Of a DNA stretch of 46,878 nucleotides, positions 26,741 to 35,202 are shown piece by piece. The notes beneath the pieces are model-generated. The model ran no database searches. It was not told the origin of the DNA and worked only from the letters and a program-made list of their open reading frames with translations. The translations under genes were made by a program, and so were the position numbers. The stretch's first letter is position 1, and every line of letters begins with the position of its first letter. Source of the DNA: Sphingobacterium thalpophilum (GTDB taxonomy: Bacteria; Bacteroidota; Bacteroidia; B-17B0; Aurantibacillaceae); contig CALPON020000005.1 of assembly GCA_943325195.2 (NCBI GenBank), positions 1 to 46,878 on the forward strand. The letters run 5' to 3'.

Positions 26741-28987
26741 ATGAAAGGATCCGAATTTATATTATTCCGGTGGCTGCGGGGGCAAAAAGAAGTGCTCACC
26801 CGCTTTTACTTTTTGGCTGTGCTCCAGGGCATCTTTTATTTGTGTATTCCTCTCTCGCTGCAGGCAACGGTGACTTATGTGATGATGGGTTCCTTCTCTG
26901 CCTCCCTGCTCTTTCTCTCTTTCCTGGCGGTGGCCGTAATTGCTCTGGCGGGGTACCTTCAGCTCTGGCAAATGCGCATCAATGAAACATTAATACAAAA
27001 ACTTTTTGGGGACTTAAGTGAACGTTTTGCGCGGGTGTTAAAAGAGAATCCCCTCCTCCAGAGTGAGCAAAATTACGCAAACCGGTATAGTGAAATTCCA
27101 TTGATTCAAAAAGGAATCAGTAAAGTGCTGCTGGACTTTTCTTTTTCTCTCATCAGTATTGTCTTCGGCCTAATCTTGCTGCCGCTTTATAACAGTTGGT
27201 TTTTTGTGGTCACCAGTATCTTAAGTCTGGCCTTCTACTTCATTGTCGCTTATTACGGAAAAAAAGGGGTGCAGACCAATATAAAAACAAGCAGTGCGAA
27301 GTATAAGATCTGGGACTACTTCTCTTCTCCCGATGAGAAAAAAGCGGTCGAATCGGTCGAACTAAAAGTCACGACTTGGTTTACGGAACGCAATGCGCAC
27401 TACCAGGTACTCGAAAAACAGTATTTCGGAATTATCATCTTTAAAGTTATTTTTATCAGCATTCTCCTCTTTATGGGTGCCTGGCTGGTACAAGTCGGAC
27501 AGTTAAATATCGGACAGTTTCTGGCTTCAGAAATCATAATCTTTTTAGTGATTAACAGCGTTGAAAAGCTAGTGGTGAGTCTGGGTACCTTTTACGATCT
27601 CAATACTTCCCTTTATAAACTTAATAGTTTTCTTACGCACTACAATTCTTCATTGCTGAGTCCCAAGGGCGAAGCGCATTTCAAGATTGACCACTTGGTC
27701 TACCAACACCCTTACGGCAAAAAAATTATTAGTATTCTCAAACTAGTAGCGGTGCTGGGTCTTGTCTTTATTTTTTTACCATGGACGCAGACGGTCGATG
27801 CGGAAGGGAAAGTGAGTACCGTTGATCCGGGCAATCGTCCGCAGGCCATTACCAGTAGGATTGCTGGCCGCATCGAGCGCTGGTACATTACCGAGGGAAA
27901 ACATGTCCGTAAAAACGACACCATTGCCTTTATTTCCGAAATCAAAGATGAGTACATTGACCCCCAACTGATCTCTCGGTCCGAACAAATGATCCGGTCT
28001 AAAGAAACCTCGCTGGAATCCTACGAACAAAAGATCAACTCCGTCAATCAGCAGATTGACGCCCTGACTCAGACCCTTAAATTAAAATTGGAACAAACGC
28101 GGAACAAACTGCAGCAGATGCGCTATAAATTGCGGGCGGACAGTGCCGACGCAGCAACGGCAGTCGCTAACTACAAAGTGGTGGTAGAACAGTTTGAGCG
28201 TTTTGAATCCTTATCCCAAAAAGGCATAATTTCTAAAACAGATTTGGAAAACAGGAAAATTAAAGTGCAGGATGCACAGGCAAAAAGCACAGCTGCTCTT
28301 AATAAAGTGCTGAGTGCAAAAAATGACATTGTCAATGCGGAGATTGAACTGAATTCGGTGCAGCAGGACTATCAGGAGAAATTGATGAAGGCCGAGTCCG
28401 ACAAATTTTCTGCATTATCGTCTCTCTACGAAAATGAAGGTGCGCTCACCAAAATGCAGAACCAGTTGGCCAATTACAATATGCGAAAGGGCTTCTATTA
28501 TGTGCTTGCCCCACAGGATGGTTTCATTGCCAAAACATCTGTTCAGGGAATAGGTGAAATCATTAGTGAAGGGAGCCCTCTTTGCCAAATCGTGCCAGAC
28601 CAATTGGAAGAGGCTGCAGAGTTATATGTTCGTCCCCTCGATTTGCCACTGATTAAAGTAGGACAAAAGGTTCAGTTGCAATTCGACGGCTGGCCGGCAT
28701 TTGTGTTTTCCGGTTGGCCGGGCATGAGTTACGGAACGTATCAGGCGGAAGTAATTGCCTTTGATAAAGTACTTTCGGACAATGGTAAATTTCGCGTACT
28801 CGTTCGCCGCACCGGAACGCGCTGGCCTGATCCGATTCAGATTGGCACGGGCATCAAAGGGACCGCCCTGCTAAGCAATGTACCTTTGATTTATGAATTA
28901 TGGCGGATTATCAATGGCTTTCCGCCTGAGTTTTACGCGACAGAAAAACTAGTAGAGAAACCAGTAGAGAAAAATGAAAAAAAATAA
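26741..28987 (+). CDS. ABC-exporter transmembrane domain fused to HlyD-type adaptor, no ATPase domain
   Basis: The 748-residue protein joins two halves of an efflux system. Residues 1-310 are a six-helix type I ABC-exporter membrane domain, with NIGQFLASEIIIFLVINSVEKLV typical of Bacteroidota ABC subunits. Residues 315-329 (FKIDHLVYQHPYGKK) look like the first strand of a nucleotide-binding domain, but it stops there. A new membrane helix (332-347) starts an HlyD adaptor: LPWTQTVDAEGKVST, IAGRIERWYITEGKHVRKNDTI, a long coiled coil (about 405-580) and a C-terminal barrel. No Walker A, LSGGQ or Walker B motif exists here or nearby. It overlaps the tolC-like gene by 14 nt. It could be a real fusion that uses an ATPase in trans, or a deletion. 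Confidence 0.85.
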   Translation: MKGSEFILFRWLRGQKEVLTRFYFLAVLQGIFYLCIPLSLQATVTYVMMGSFSASLLFLSFLAVAVIALAGYLQLWQMRINETLIQKLFGDLSERFARVLKENPLLQSEQNYANRYSEIPLIQKGISKVLLDFSFSLISIVFGLILLPLYNSWFFVVTSILSLAFYFIVAYYGKKGVQTNIKTSSAKYKIWDYFSSPDEKKAVESVELKVTTWFTERNAHYQVLEKQYFGIIIFKVIFISILLFMGAWLVQVGQLNIGQFLASEIIIFLVINSVEKLVVSLGTFYDLNTSLYKLNSFLTHYNSSLLSPKGEAHFKIDHLVYQHPYGKKIISILKLVAVLGLVFIFLPWTQTVDAEGKVSTVDPGNRPQAITSRIAGRIERWYITEGKHVRKNDTIAFISEIKDEYIDPQLISRSEQMIRSKETSLESYEQKINSVNQQIDALTQTLKLKLEQTRNKLQQMRYKLRADSADAATAVANYKVVVEQFERFESLSQKGIISKTDLENRKIKVQDAQAKSTAALNKVLSAKNDIVNAEIELNSVQQDYQEKLMKAESDKFSALSSLYENEGALTKMQNQLANYNMRKGFYYVLAPQDGFIAKTSVQGIGEIISEGSPLCQIVPDQLEEAAELYVRPLDLPLIKVGQKVQLQFDGWPAFVFSGWPGMSYGTYQAEVIAFDKVLSDNGKFRVLVRRTGTRWPDPIQIGTGIKGTALLSNVPLIYELWRIINGFPPEFYATEKLVEKPVEKNEKK

Positions 28988-30386
28988 TTGCTACTTCCTG
29001 TTGAGTTTTTTTCTTTTCTATTTGTCTGTGCGTGGACAGACAGTCAGTATCCGCGCTATTGGGCTGAATGATTTTCATGCGGGCCTGCTCAGTTCTCACC
29101 CCCTGGCGCAGCGGGCGGGTAATGAAAAACTGAGAGGTGAGTATCAGTACCAGATGGCACGCGGTGCTTACGACCCTTCTATCGATGCGCAGGTACAGGA
29201 AAAAACGTTCAACGGAAAAAATTATTACAATCGCTTTAATGCGCAGGTCAAACAACCTATTTTTACTAATCAGTATCTTAAAGCGGGCTATGAGTTTGGA
29301 GAAGGCTTGTTTCTGGATCCGGAATTTTCCACTCCATCTGCAGGATTGCCCTTTGCAGGCATTGAGGTGGGACTGATGCAGGGTCTGGTGATCGACAAGC
29401 GCCGCGCAGAGGTATTGAAAGCCCGTTCGTATTTATCCTATTATTCCGCTGAGCAGCAGTTACAAGTGAATGAGTTGCTGTGGCAATCTTCACAAACCTA
29501 TCTCAGCTGGCTCTTCAATAGCCGCAGTGCCAATCTTTACGGCTATTTTAGCGCCATTGCCAAACAACGTCTCAATGCGTTTGGGGAAATGGTTATGATT
29601 GGCGAGTATGCACCAATCGACAGTATTGAGGCAGCAATTATCTACCAATCTCGCTTGCTAGACTATGAGTCCGCCCAGAACGATTTGCAAAAAAGCGGAA
29701 CGGATCTGTTGTTTTATATGACCAACGGACAGAGCAACACGGCCAATCTCCGTCCGGACCAAATTGCACCGGATGACAGTCTTGAAAATTATTTTAAGCG
29801 TTCCCAGACTAAACTCTCTGCCTTGCTGGGTTCAGAAACAAGTCAACATCCCAGTCTGGCAAAATACCGTGCACTCACTTCCGTGCAGGAAACGGAAATC
29901 CGCCTGAAAAGAGAAATGCGTAAACCGCAAATCAACATTCAGTACAATCTACTGGCACTGCCTGAAAACAATGAATTTATTATCAGTTCTAATAATTATA
30001 AATGGGGTTTACAGGTCAATGTCCCGCTCTTCCGAGTAACTAAAAATGATTTTCGACTCAGCGAACTCAATCAGTTAAATACCAAACTGGAATTGCAGAA
30101 TAAGACAGCGGAATTAAGTATGAAGATGAATGCAACGAAAACAACCATCTCCATTATCAGTGACCAAGTTAGCATTGCAGACCGCAATGCCCGCTATAGC
30201 CGCCAACTGTTGGAAGCCGAGCAACTAAAATTCGGAAGTGGTGAAAGTTCGCTCTTCCTGCTCGCCACTCGCGAAAATAAATGGCTGGAATCGGAATTAA
30301 AATTATGTGAATACAAGTATAAATTTGTTCTCACGGTGATGCAAATGGTATACCTGAGCGGTCTACTGAATTACGAAATGCCGTAG
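28974..30386 (+). CDS. TolC-family outer-membrane channel
   Basis: The 470-residue protein has a signal peptide ending at VRGQ (about residue 22) and two long-helix/strand halves rich in Q, N and A. Segments such as EFGEGLFLDPEF, KARSYLSYYSAEQQLQ and NVPLFRVTKNDFRLSELNQL fit the outer-membrane efflux protein family. It forms a trimeric channel docking on an HlyD adaptor. The ATG lies inside the end of the fusion gene (14-nt overlap), so it belongs to the same export unit. A CutA-like gene follows after 48 nt. Confidence 0.87.
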   Translation: MKKNNCYFLLSFFLFYLSVRGQTVSIRAIGLNDFHAGLLSSHPLAQRAGNEKLRGEYQYQMARGAYDPSIDAQVQEKTFNGKNYYNRFNAQVKQPIFTNQYLKAGYEFGEGLFLDPEFSTPSAGLPFAGIEVGLMQGLVIDKRRAEVLKARSYLSYYSAEQQLQVNELLWQSSQTYLSWLFNSRSANLYGYFSAIAKQRLNAFGEMVMIGEYAPIDSIEAAIIYQSRLLDYESAQNDLQKSGTDLLFYMTNGQSNTANLRPDQIAPDDSLENYFKRSQTKLSALLGSETSQHPSLAKYRALTSVQETEIRLKREMRKPQINIQYNLLALPENNEFIISSNNYKWGLQVNVPLFRVTKNDFRLSELNQLNTKLELQNKTAELSMKMNATKTTISIISDQVSIADRNARYSRQLLEAEQLKFGSGESSLFLLATRENKWLESELKLCEYKYKFVLTVMQMVYLSGLLNYEMP

Positions 30387-30434
30387 TTCTGCCAGGTAGC
30401 GTAAACTATTTTTCATGCACTTAAATCTCAAAAC

Positions 30435-30743
30435 ATGATAATTTTAAATGTCCTGTTACAGTCTGAAGAAAATGCTATAAAAATTGCTGAATTTGTGCGC
30501 CAACGCCGCTTTGCTTTAAAGACGCATGTTGACACGAATACGATTATTTATTCGAACGGCACAGAAAAATCAGTGCGTCTCTTCTTTCTCACACGTTCTT
30601 TGCTCTACAGTGAAATTGAAGCTGCCATCATGCAGCACTTTGGTGGGCAGCAGCCCGAAATTTATGCCGAGCCGGTGAGCCACCTGAATGAAGCATTGGG
30701 TGAAGAACTGCGGGCAGGACTTGTGCAGCCAAAACAAGACTAA
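30435..30743 (+). CDS. CutA-like small protein
   Basis: The 102-residue protein has the ferredoxin-like layout of CutA1: an N-terminal strand, a helix (ENAIKIAEFVRQR), a central hairpin and a C-terminal (P)EIYAEPVSHLNEAL segment resembling the PEIIALP end of CutA. The copper-site and trimer contacts cannot be verified by eye. Classic CutA proteins are linked to divalent cation tolerance. There is no signal peptide. It may be read through from the exporter operon, since no terminator is visible after tolC. The identity is tentative. Confidence 0.6.
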   Translation: MIILNVLLQSEENAIKIAEFVRQRRFALKTHVDTNTIIYSNGTEKSVRLFFLTRSLLYSEIEAAIMQHFGGQQPEIYAEPVSHLNEALGEELRAGLVQPKQD

Positions 30744-31189
30744 AATCAAGCGCGTCATCAAATTTGTAAAATGCCAAAGCACCTTAAACTAAATAGACGA
30801 GCTGTAAAGGGAAGGGCCTGATTCTCACGTTCAGGACTAAATACAAATAGCACTGAATTGCTGATTTTTTAATACGACAGTATTTACATTCGACGCAAGA
30901 TTGACTTAATAATCTGAAATACAGATAGTTAATAAATTTGCATAATTTATATAAGTCATTAACTTTGTTACAATCATTTAAAACGGCAAGACAGAATACA
31001 CAATTTCTTTGATTCAATTTTCACTTGTACTGCTTGCCTGCACGCTTCAATAGTCACAAAAGCAGAACAAATTTAAAGAATTCAAAAAAATTGCTTCTAA
31101 ATCCCCGGTTTGATGATAAATAACGAGCGGTCCTACCCCTTTATTCCGTCCGGTATTTTAATCAGCAAGAAAGGGGAAAATAAAATTAA
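30744..31189 (+). other. 446-nt non-coding region with cold-shock gene leader
   Basis: No credible gene is seen. A short open frame on the minus strand (30784-31017) has Cys-rich, low-plausibility sequence and runs across the promoter. The right half is best read as the 5' leader of the cold-shock gene (from about 30973), with a CTGCTT...AAGCAG inverted repeat near 31029-31063. Confidence 0.55.
30937..30967 (+). promoter_or_regulatory. promoter of the cold-shock gene
   Basis: TTTG (30937-30940), 19 nt and TAACTTTG (30960-30967) match the Bacteroidota promoter pattern exactly. The start codon lies 222 nt further on. Confidence 0.7.
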
Positions 31190-31393
31190 ATGACAATGGA
31201 AAAAGGTACAGTTAAGTTTTTCAATGCCACAAAAGGCTTTGGATTCATCAAAATGGAAGGTTCTGGAAAGGAAGTCTTCGTTCACGTTTCTGGTATCAAG
31301 GAAGAGATTCGTGAAAATGATCAAGTTTCGTTTGAGATTCAGGATGGAAAAAAAGGACCTAATGCGGTCAATGTAAAACTCGTGCAGTCATAA
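31190..31393 (+). CDS. cold-shock domain protein (CspA family)
   Basis: The 67-residue single CSD protein carries KGTVKFFNATKGFGFI (RNP1 region) and EVFVHVSGI (RNP2), which bind single-stranded RNA or DNA and melt RNA structure. ATG at 31190 gives MTMEKG; the second ATG two codons in is equally plausible. It is monocistronic, preceded by a long leader and followed by a strong bidirectional terminator. Confidence 0.95.
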   Translation: MTMEKGTVKFFNATKGFGFIKMEGSGKEVFVHVSGIKEEIRENDQVSFEIQDGKKGPNAVNVKLVQS

Positions 31394-31432
31394 TCAGCAG
31401 GCAACATTTGTTGCTCAGCCAAGTTGTACTGC

Positions 31433-31467
31433 AAAAAAAACCCGCTTTCTATGAAGCGGGTTTTTTG
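31433..31467. terminator. bidirectional terminator between the cold-shock gene and frr
   Basis: CCCGCTT (31441-31447) and AAGCGGG (31454-31460) form the stem with a 6-nt loop, flanked by A on the left and T on the right. It serves the convergent cold-shock and frr genes. Confidence 0.9.
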
Positions 31468-31471
31468 TTAT

Positions 31472-32032
31472 TTAAACTGTCATAATTTCTTTTTCTTTTT
31501 GTGCGATGTGTGTGTCAATTTTTTGCACATGCGTATCGGTCAGTTGCTGAATCTGGGTTTCAGCACCTTTGCCTTCATCTTCTGGCAGACCATCTTTGAT
31601 CAGTTTTTTAATCTGTTCCATTGCGTCCTTACGGATGTTGCGAACCCCCACTTTAGCATCTTCTCCCAAACCTTTCGCGGTTTTGGTTAATTGCACGCGA
31701 CGCTCTTCTGTCAGTGGTGGCACCACAATACGAATAATCACCCCATCGTTTTGGGGATTAAAGCCCAGATTGGCCTGTTGAATGGCCTTTTCTATGGGTG
31801 TTAGCATGCCTTTTTCCCAGGGTTGCACCACGAGGGTCCGTGAGTCCTGCGAATTGACACTTGCTGTATTGCTGATGGGCACCTTACTTCCATAATAATC
31901 CACCATTACATTTTCCAGCATTACCGGGCTGGCTTTACCGGCACGAACTTTCTGAAGCTCCAGCTCCAGATGGGAGATTGCTTTTTCCATCCCGTTTCGC
32001 GCGCTATCTAGTACTGTTTTGACGTCTGACAT
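31472..32032 (-). CDS. frr: ribosome recycling factor
   Basis: The 186-residue factor splits post-termination ribosomes with EF-G. The usual full length, LELQKVRAGKASPVMLENVMVDYYG near the start and NDGVIIRIVVPPLTEERRVQL in the middle are diagnostic. The three-helix tail reads KVGVRNIRKDAMEQIKKL. It follows iscS by 38 nt on the same strand. pyrH, often adjacent in other bacteria, is absent here. Confidence 0.97.
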   Translation of the reverse strand: MSDVKTVLDSARNGMEKAISHLELELQKVRAGKASPVMLENVMVDYYGSKVPISNTASVNSQDSRTLVVQPWEKGMLTPIEKAIQQANLGFNPQNDGVIIRIVVPPLTEERRVQLTKTAKGLGEDAKVGVRNIRKDAMEQIKKLIKDGLPEDEGKGAETQIQQLTDTHVQKIDTHIAQKEKEIMTV

Positions 32033-32070
32033 AAACTAAGTTTGTGCAAATTTAAAAATATTCGTGGTCC

Positions 32071-33219
32071 TCAGACTTGCGCCTTTTCCACGCTCGCATA
32101 AATCCCAATGAGTTTAGAGACAACAAAATCAATTTCCTCACGGGTGTTGTATTTACTAAAACTGAAACGCACCGAGGGGCGTTCCATATCAATTCCCAAT
32201 CCTCTTAACACATGACTACCCTGATTGCTACCGCTGCTGCAGGCGCTTCCGCCACTAGCAGCTATTCCGAGGATGTCGAGGTTAAACAATAACATCTCTG
32301 CATCCGGATGGACTGGGAAACGGCAATTTAGAACTGTATACAGAGCTTTGTCGTGACTGGTTTCTCCATTAAAATCCATTCCCGGAATTTCTGCCAGCAG
32401 ACGCTCTCTCATATAGTCTTTCAGTCCTTTCACACTACTTTGATGCTCATCCAATTCGCCGAGCGCAATTTCCAGCGCCTTAGCCAGTCCCATTATACCC
32501 GCCACATTCTCGGTCCCACCACGCATATTTCGCTCCTGTGCACCACCGTGAATAAACGGTGTAATCTTCATCTCATGATTAATGTATAAAAATCCAACCC
32601 CTTTTGGACCATGAAACTTATGTGCAGCGCAGGCGATAAAGTGCACTTTCGTGGCTCGGAGATCCATGTGATAATGACCCATGGTCTGTACGGTATCACT
32701 GTGAAAAATGGCATTGTATTTGGCGCAGAGGTCGCCCACCACTTGAATCGGCAATAAAGTGCCGATTTCATTGTTGGCATGCATGAGGCTGACCAGACTG
32801 CGGGGATTATTTTTCAATAGTTCCTCTAGATGCTGAAGGTCAACATTTCCTTTTCCGTCAATGCGGACCCAGCTAACTTTTACCTTACCTGCTTTTTCGA
32901 GCACCTTAATGGTATGCTCTACTGCATGATGTTCAATCTCACAGCTGATGACATGGCTAATCTGGTGCGCTTCAATGGCCTGAACAATGGCCGTGTTGTC
33001 GGCTTCGGTGCCACCACTCGTAAAAAAAATCTCCGCCGGTGTGACATTTAATAAACGGGCGACCGTTTTGCGAGCAGTTTCAATGGCAGAACGTGTTTTT
33101 CGTCCAAAAGCATGAATACTGGAGGGATTTCCAAAATCTTCCAGATAGTAAGGCATCATGGCCTTCAGTACTTCTTCATCCAATTTGGTAGTAGCCGCGT
33201 TATCAAGGTAAACTTTCAT
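32071..33219 (-). CDS. iscS: cysteine desulfurase (IscS/NifS family)
   Basis: The 382-residue PLP enzyme releases sulfur from cysteine for Fe-S clusters and thiolated tRNA. It begins MKVYLDNAATTKLDEEVL; the PLP lysine is Lys201 in ACAAHKFHGPKG, and the catalytic cysteine is Cys327 in SGGSACSSGS. Length fits the NifS/IscS group I type. No iscU or iscA neighbour is present, so which pathway it feeds is open. It has its own promoter and probably shares a transcript with frr. Confidence 0.93.
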   Translation of the reverse strand: MKVYLDNAATTKLDEEVLKAMMPYYLEDFGNPSSIHAFGRKTRSAIETARKTVARLLNVTPAEIFFTSGGTEADNTAIVQAIEAHQISHVISCEIEHHAVEHTIKVLEKAGKVKVSWVRIDGKGNVDLQHLEELLKNNPRSLVSLMHANNEIGTLLPIQVVGDLCAKYNAIFHSDTVQTMGHYHMDLRATKVHFIACAAHKFHGPKGVGFLYINHEMKITPFIHGGAQERNMRGGTENVAGIMGLAKALEIALGELDEHQSSVKGLKDYMRERLLAEIPGMDFNGETSHDKALYTVLNCRFPVHPDAEMLLFNLDILGIAASGGSACSSGSNQGSHVLRGLGIDMERPSVRFSFSKYNTREEIDFVVSKLIGIYASVEKAQV

Positions 33220-33232
33220 CCTGGTTAATTTT

Positions 33233-33249
33233 TTTCTGCCAAGCAGAAA
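33233..33249 (-). promoter_or_regulatory. leader hairpin of iscS
   Basis: TTTCTGC (33233-33239) and GCAGAAA (33243-33249) form a perfect 7-bp stem with a 3-nt loop, 13 nt before the iscS ATG on the mRNA. It is not followed by U, so it is not a terminator for this direction. Confidence 0.45.
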
Positions 33250-33258
33250 TTCATAATG

Positions 33259-33289
33259 TAAAGATACAAAATCCCTTTCTCCTCTGCAA
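33259..33289 (-). promoter_or_regulatory. iscS promoter
   Basis: On the minus strand, TTG (33289-33287), 20 nt and TATCTTTA (33266-33259), one base off TAnnTTTG. The ATG is 39 nt downstream. Confidence 0.5.
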
Positions 33290-33315
33290 TATCACGGCTC
33301 AGCAGGGTATTCTGC

Positions 33316-34713
33316 TCAATTCCGTATGATTTCGCGGATATCGGAAATTATTTTTTTTGCAAGATTATCGGCTGTGGCGCGGCTCTGACTTTCGCTGTAG
33401 ATGCGGATGATGGGCTCCGTATTACTCTTTCGTAAATGCACCCATTCTTTATCAAACTCAATCTTGACTCCGTCGACCGTGTTAACCGGCTGTTTCTGGT
33501 ATTTTTTATGAACCTCAGCGAGTACCTGATCGACATTGATTTCAGGTGTTAGTTCAATTTTATTCTTGCTGATATAATAATCGGGATAGGACTTACGCAG
33601 CATGGAAACCGTCTTGCCAAATTTTGCAAGATGGGTCAGGAAAATCGCAATCCCCACCAGGGCATCCCGACCATAATGGAGTTCAGGAAGAATTATTCCA
33701 CCATTCCCTTCACCACCAATCACTGCTTTGGTCTCCTTCATCATCTTCACCACATTCACCTCTCCCACAGCGGAAGCGGAGTGTTTACCGCCCTGCTTCT
33801 CTGTCACATCGCGTAAAGCGCGGGTGCTAGATAAGTTGCTGACTGTATTACCTTTTTTACGGCTTTTTAGCACATAATCCGCCACAGCAACCAGTGTGTA
33901 TTCTTCGCCAAACATTTCCCCATCCTCGCAGACAAAGGCGAGCCGGTCGACATCGGGATCAACACTAATGCCAAGATGTGCTTTCACTTTTAAAACTGTC
34001 TTACTCAGGTCACTTAAGTGTTCGGGAAGCGGTTCGGGATTATGAGCGAAATCACCGGTCGGTTCACCATGAATAACTTTTATTTGCTTCACGCCCAAAC
34101 GGGTAAGCAGCGCTGGCACCGCTACTCCACCACTACTGTTGATTGCGTCCACAACAATACTAAAATTGGCTTTTTGAATCGCCTTCACATCAACATAAGG
34201 TAAAGCCAGAATTTGATCGATGTGGATACCTAAGAACTCATTGTCCTGTGTTATTTTACCGAGGGACTTAACGTCCGCATACACAAAATCGCTTGCAGCA
34301 GCCAGCGCAAGAATTTGCTGACCAGCACTTTCACTTATAAATTCACCTTCGTGGTTTAATAATTTTAAAGCGTTCCATTGTTTGGGATTATGGCTGGCCG
34401 TGAGGATAATGCCTCCCGCTGCCTTATGGTGCGTTACCGCCATTTCAACCGTGGGCGTGGTGCTCAGTCCCAGATCAATCACATCAATACCTAAGCCAAC
34501 CAAAGTTGCACTCACAAGCGAACTAATCATGACGCCACTCATCCGCGCATCACGTCCAATCACGACAGTGACTTTTTCCGCTTTCCCTGATTGATTGAGG
34601 ACCCAACTGCCGTATGCCGAAGCATACTTAACCGCATCAAGGGGCGTTAATCCGTCGTCCGGCTTTCCTCCTATAGTGCCTCTTATTCCTGATATACTTT
34701 TAATTAGTGTCAC
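33316..34713 (-). CDS. glmM: phosphoglucosamine mutase
   Basis: The 465-residue enzyme converts glucosamine-6-phosphate to glucosamine-1-phosphate for peptidoglycan. The start TLIKSISGIRGTIGG is the standard Bacteroidota form. The phosphoserine is Ser107 in ILTASHNPKQWN, the metal loop is DPDVDRLAF, and the sugar-binding GEGNGGII follows. The phosphate-binding RKSNTEPIIRIY is near the end. An open frame extends to 34758, but a GTG at 34713 matches the family N-terminus, and the promoter box lies inside the longer frame. Confidence 0.94.
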   Translation of the reverse strand: MTLIKSISGIRGTIGGKPDDGLTPLDAVKYASAYGSWVLNQSGKAEKVTVVIGRDARMSGVMISSLVSATLVGLGIDVIDLGLSTTPTVEMAVTHHKAAGGIILTASHNPKQWNALKLLNHEGEFISESAGQQILALAAASDFVYADVKSLGKITQDNEFLGIHIDQILALPYVDVKAIQKANFSIVVDAINSSGGVAVPALLTRLGVKQIKVIHGEPTGDFAHNPEPLPEHLSDLSKTVLKVKAHLGISVDPDVDRLAFVCEDGEMFGEEYTLVAVADYVLKSRKKGNTVSNLSSTRALRDVTEKQGGKHSASAVGEVNVVKMMKETKAVIGGEGNGGIILPELHYGRDALVGIAIFLTHLAKFGKTVSMLRKSYPDYYISKNKIELTPEINVDQVLAEVHKKYQKQPVNTVDGVKIEFDKEWVHLRKSNTEPIIRIYSESQSRATADNLAKKIISDIREIIRN

Positions 34714-34732
34714 GTTGTTTTGTTTTCGGTTG

Positions 34733-34740
34733 CAAAGATA
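34733..34740 (-). promoter_or_regulatory. glmM promoter -7 box
   Basis: The minus strand reads TATCTTTG, an exact TAnnTTTG match. It lies 19 nt upstream of the GTG start at 34713 and within the extended open frame, which supports GTG as the true start. A TTTG lies 15 nt further upstream. Confidence 0.6.
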
Positions 34741-34786
34741 GCTAATCTCCAACATCAAAAAATTAGAGTTATTGTTGGTATTTTAA

Positions 34787-34794
34787 TATTTTTG
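34787..34794 (+). promoter_or_regulatory. possible TM2-asnB promoter -7 box
   Basis: TATTTTTG matches TAnnTTTG and ends 14 nt before the ATG at 34809. The -33 box is unclear. Confidence 0.4.
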
Positions 34795-34808
34795 ATTTCT
34801 TCTTTATC

Positions 34809-35201
34809 ATGAGATGCTTATTTTTTATATTTTTTGGTCTCCTGCTTTCCTCTACTGGCAAAGCTGAAGGTCCGCAGCAGGTCGTCCTTCTGCAAGATTT
34901 TAGCGCCAAAGAATTTCAGCATTTATCTATCGGTCCGGGTCCCGCTGCTGCCTTTTTGAAGAAGTACGCGCGCTTAAGTAAAAAAGCGCATGCTGCTATT
35001 TATGCTTTTCCATTTCCCTTCGGTATTGTGGGTCTACACCGTATTTACCTCGGTTGCGCCCCCTATGTACCTGTGGTTTACATCGCGAGTTTCGGAGGTA
35101 TTTTTGGCTTACTGCCATTGATTGATTTTGTCGTGATTTTATGCGACCAAGATATTGAACACTATGCCAATTCCGGTAAAGTGTTTATGTGGGTGGAATA
35201 A
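34809..35201 (+). CDS. exported TM2-domain protein
   Basis: The 130-residue protein has an N-terminal signal or anchor (residues 1-19, to GKAEG), a short polar stretch, and a C-terminal TM2 module: two helices around FGIVGLHRIYLG and GIFGLLPLIDFVVIL. TM2 domains are small paired-helix membrane modules of unknown activity. Just one base separates its stop from the asnB start, so translation is coupled. A functional link with asparagine synthesis is not established. Confidence 0.8.
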   Translation: MRCLFFIFFGLLLSSTGKAEGPQQVVLLQDFSAKEFQHLSIGPGPAAAFLKKYARLSKKAHAAIYAFPFPFGIVGLHRIYLGCAPYVPVVYIASFGGIFGLLPLIDFVVILCDQDIEHYANSGKVFMWVE

Positions 35202-35202
35202 T

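Noticed and set aside
30784-31017. 77-codon minus-strand open frame in the intergenic region
   Set aside because: Its composition is implausible and it runs across the exact cold-shock promoter; no start context or partner.
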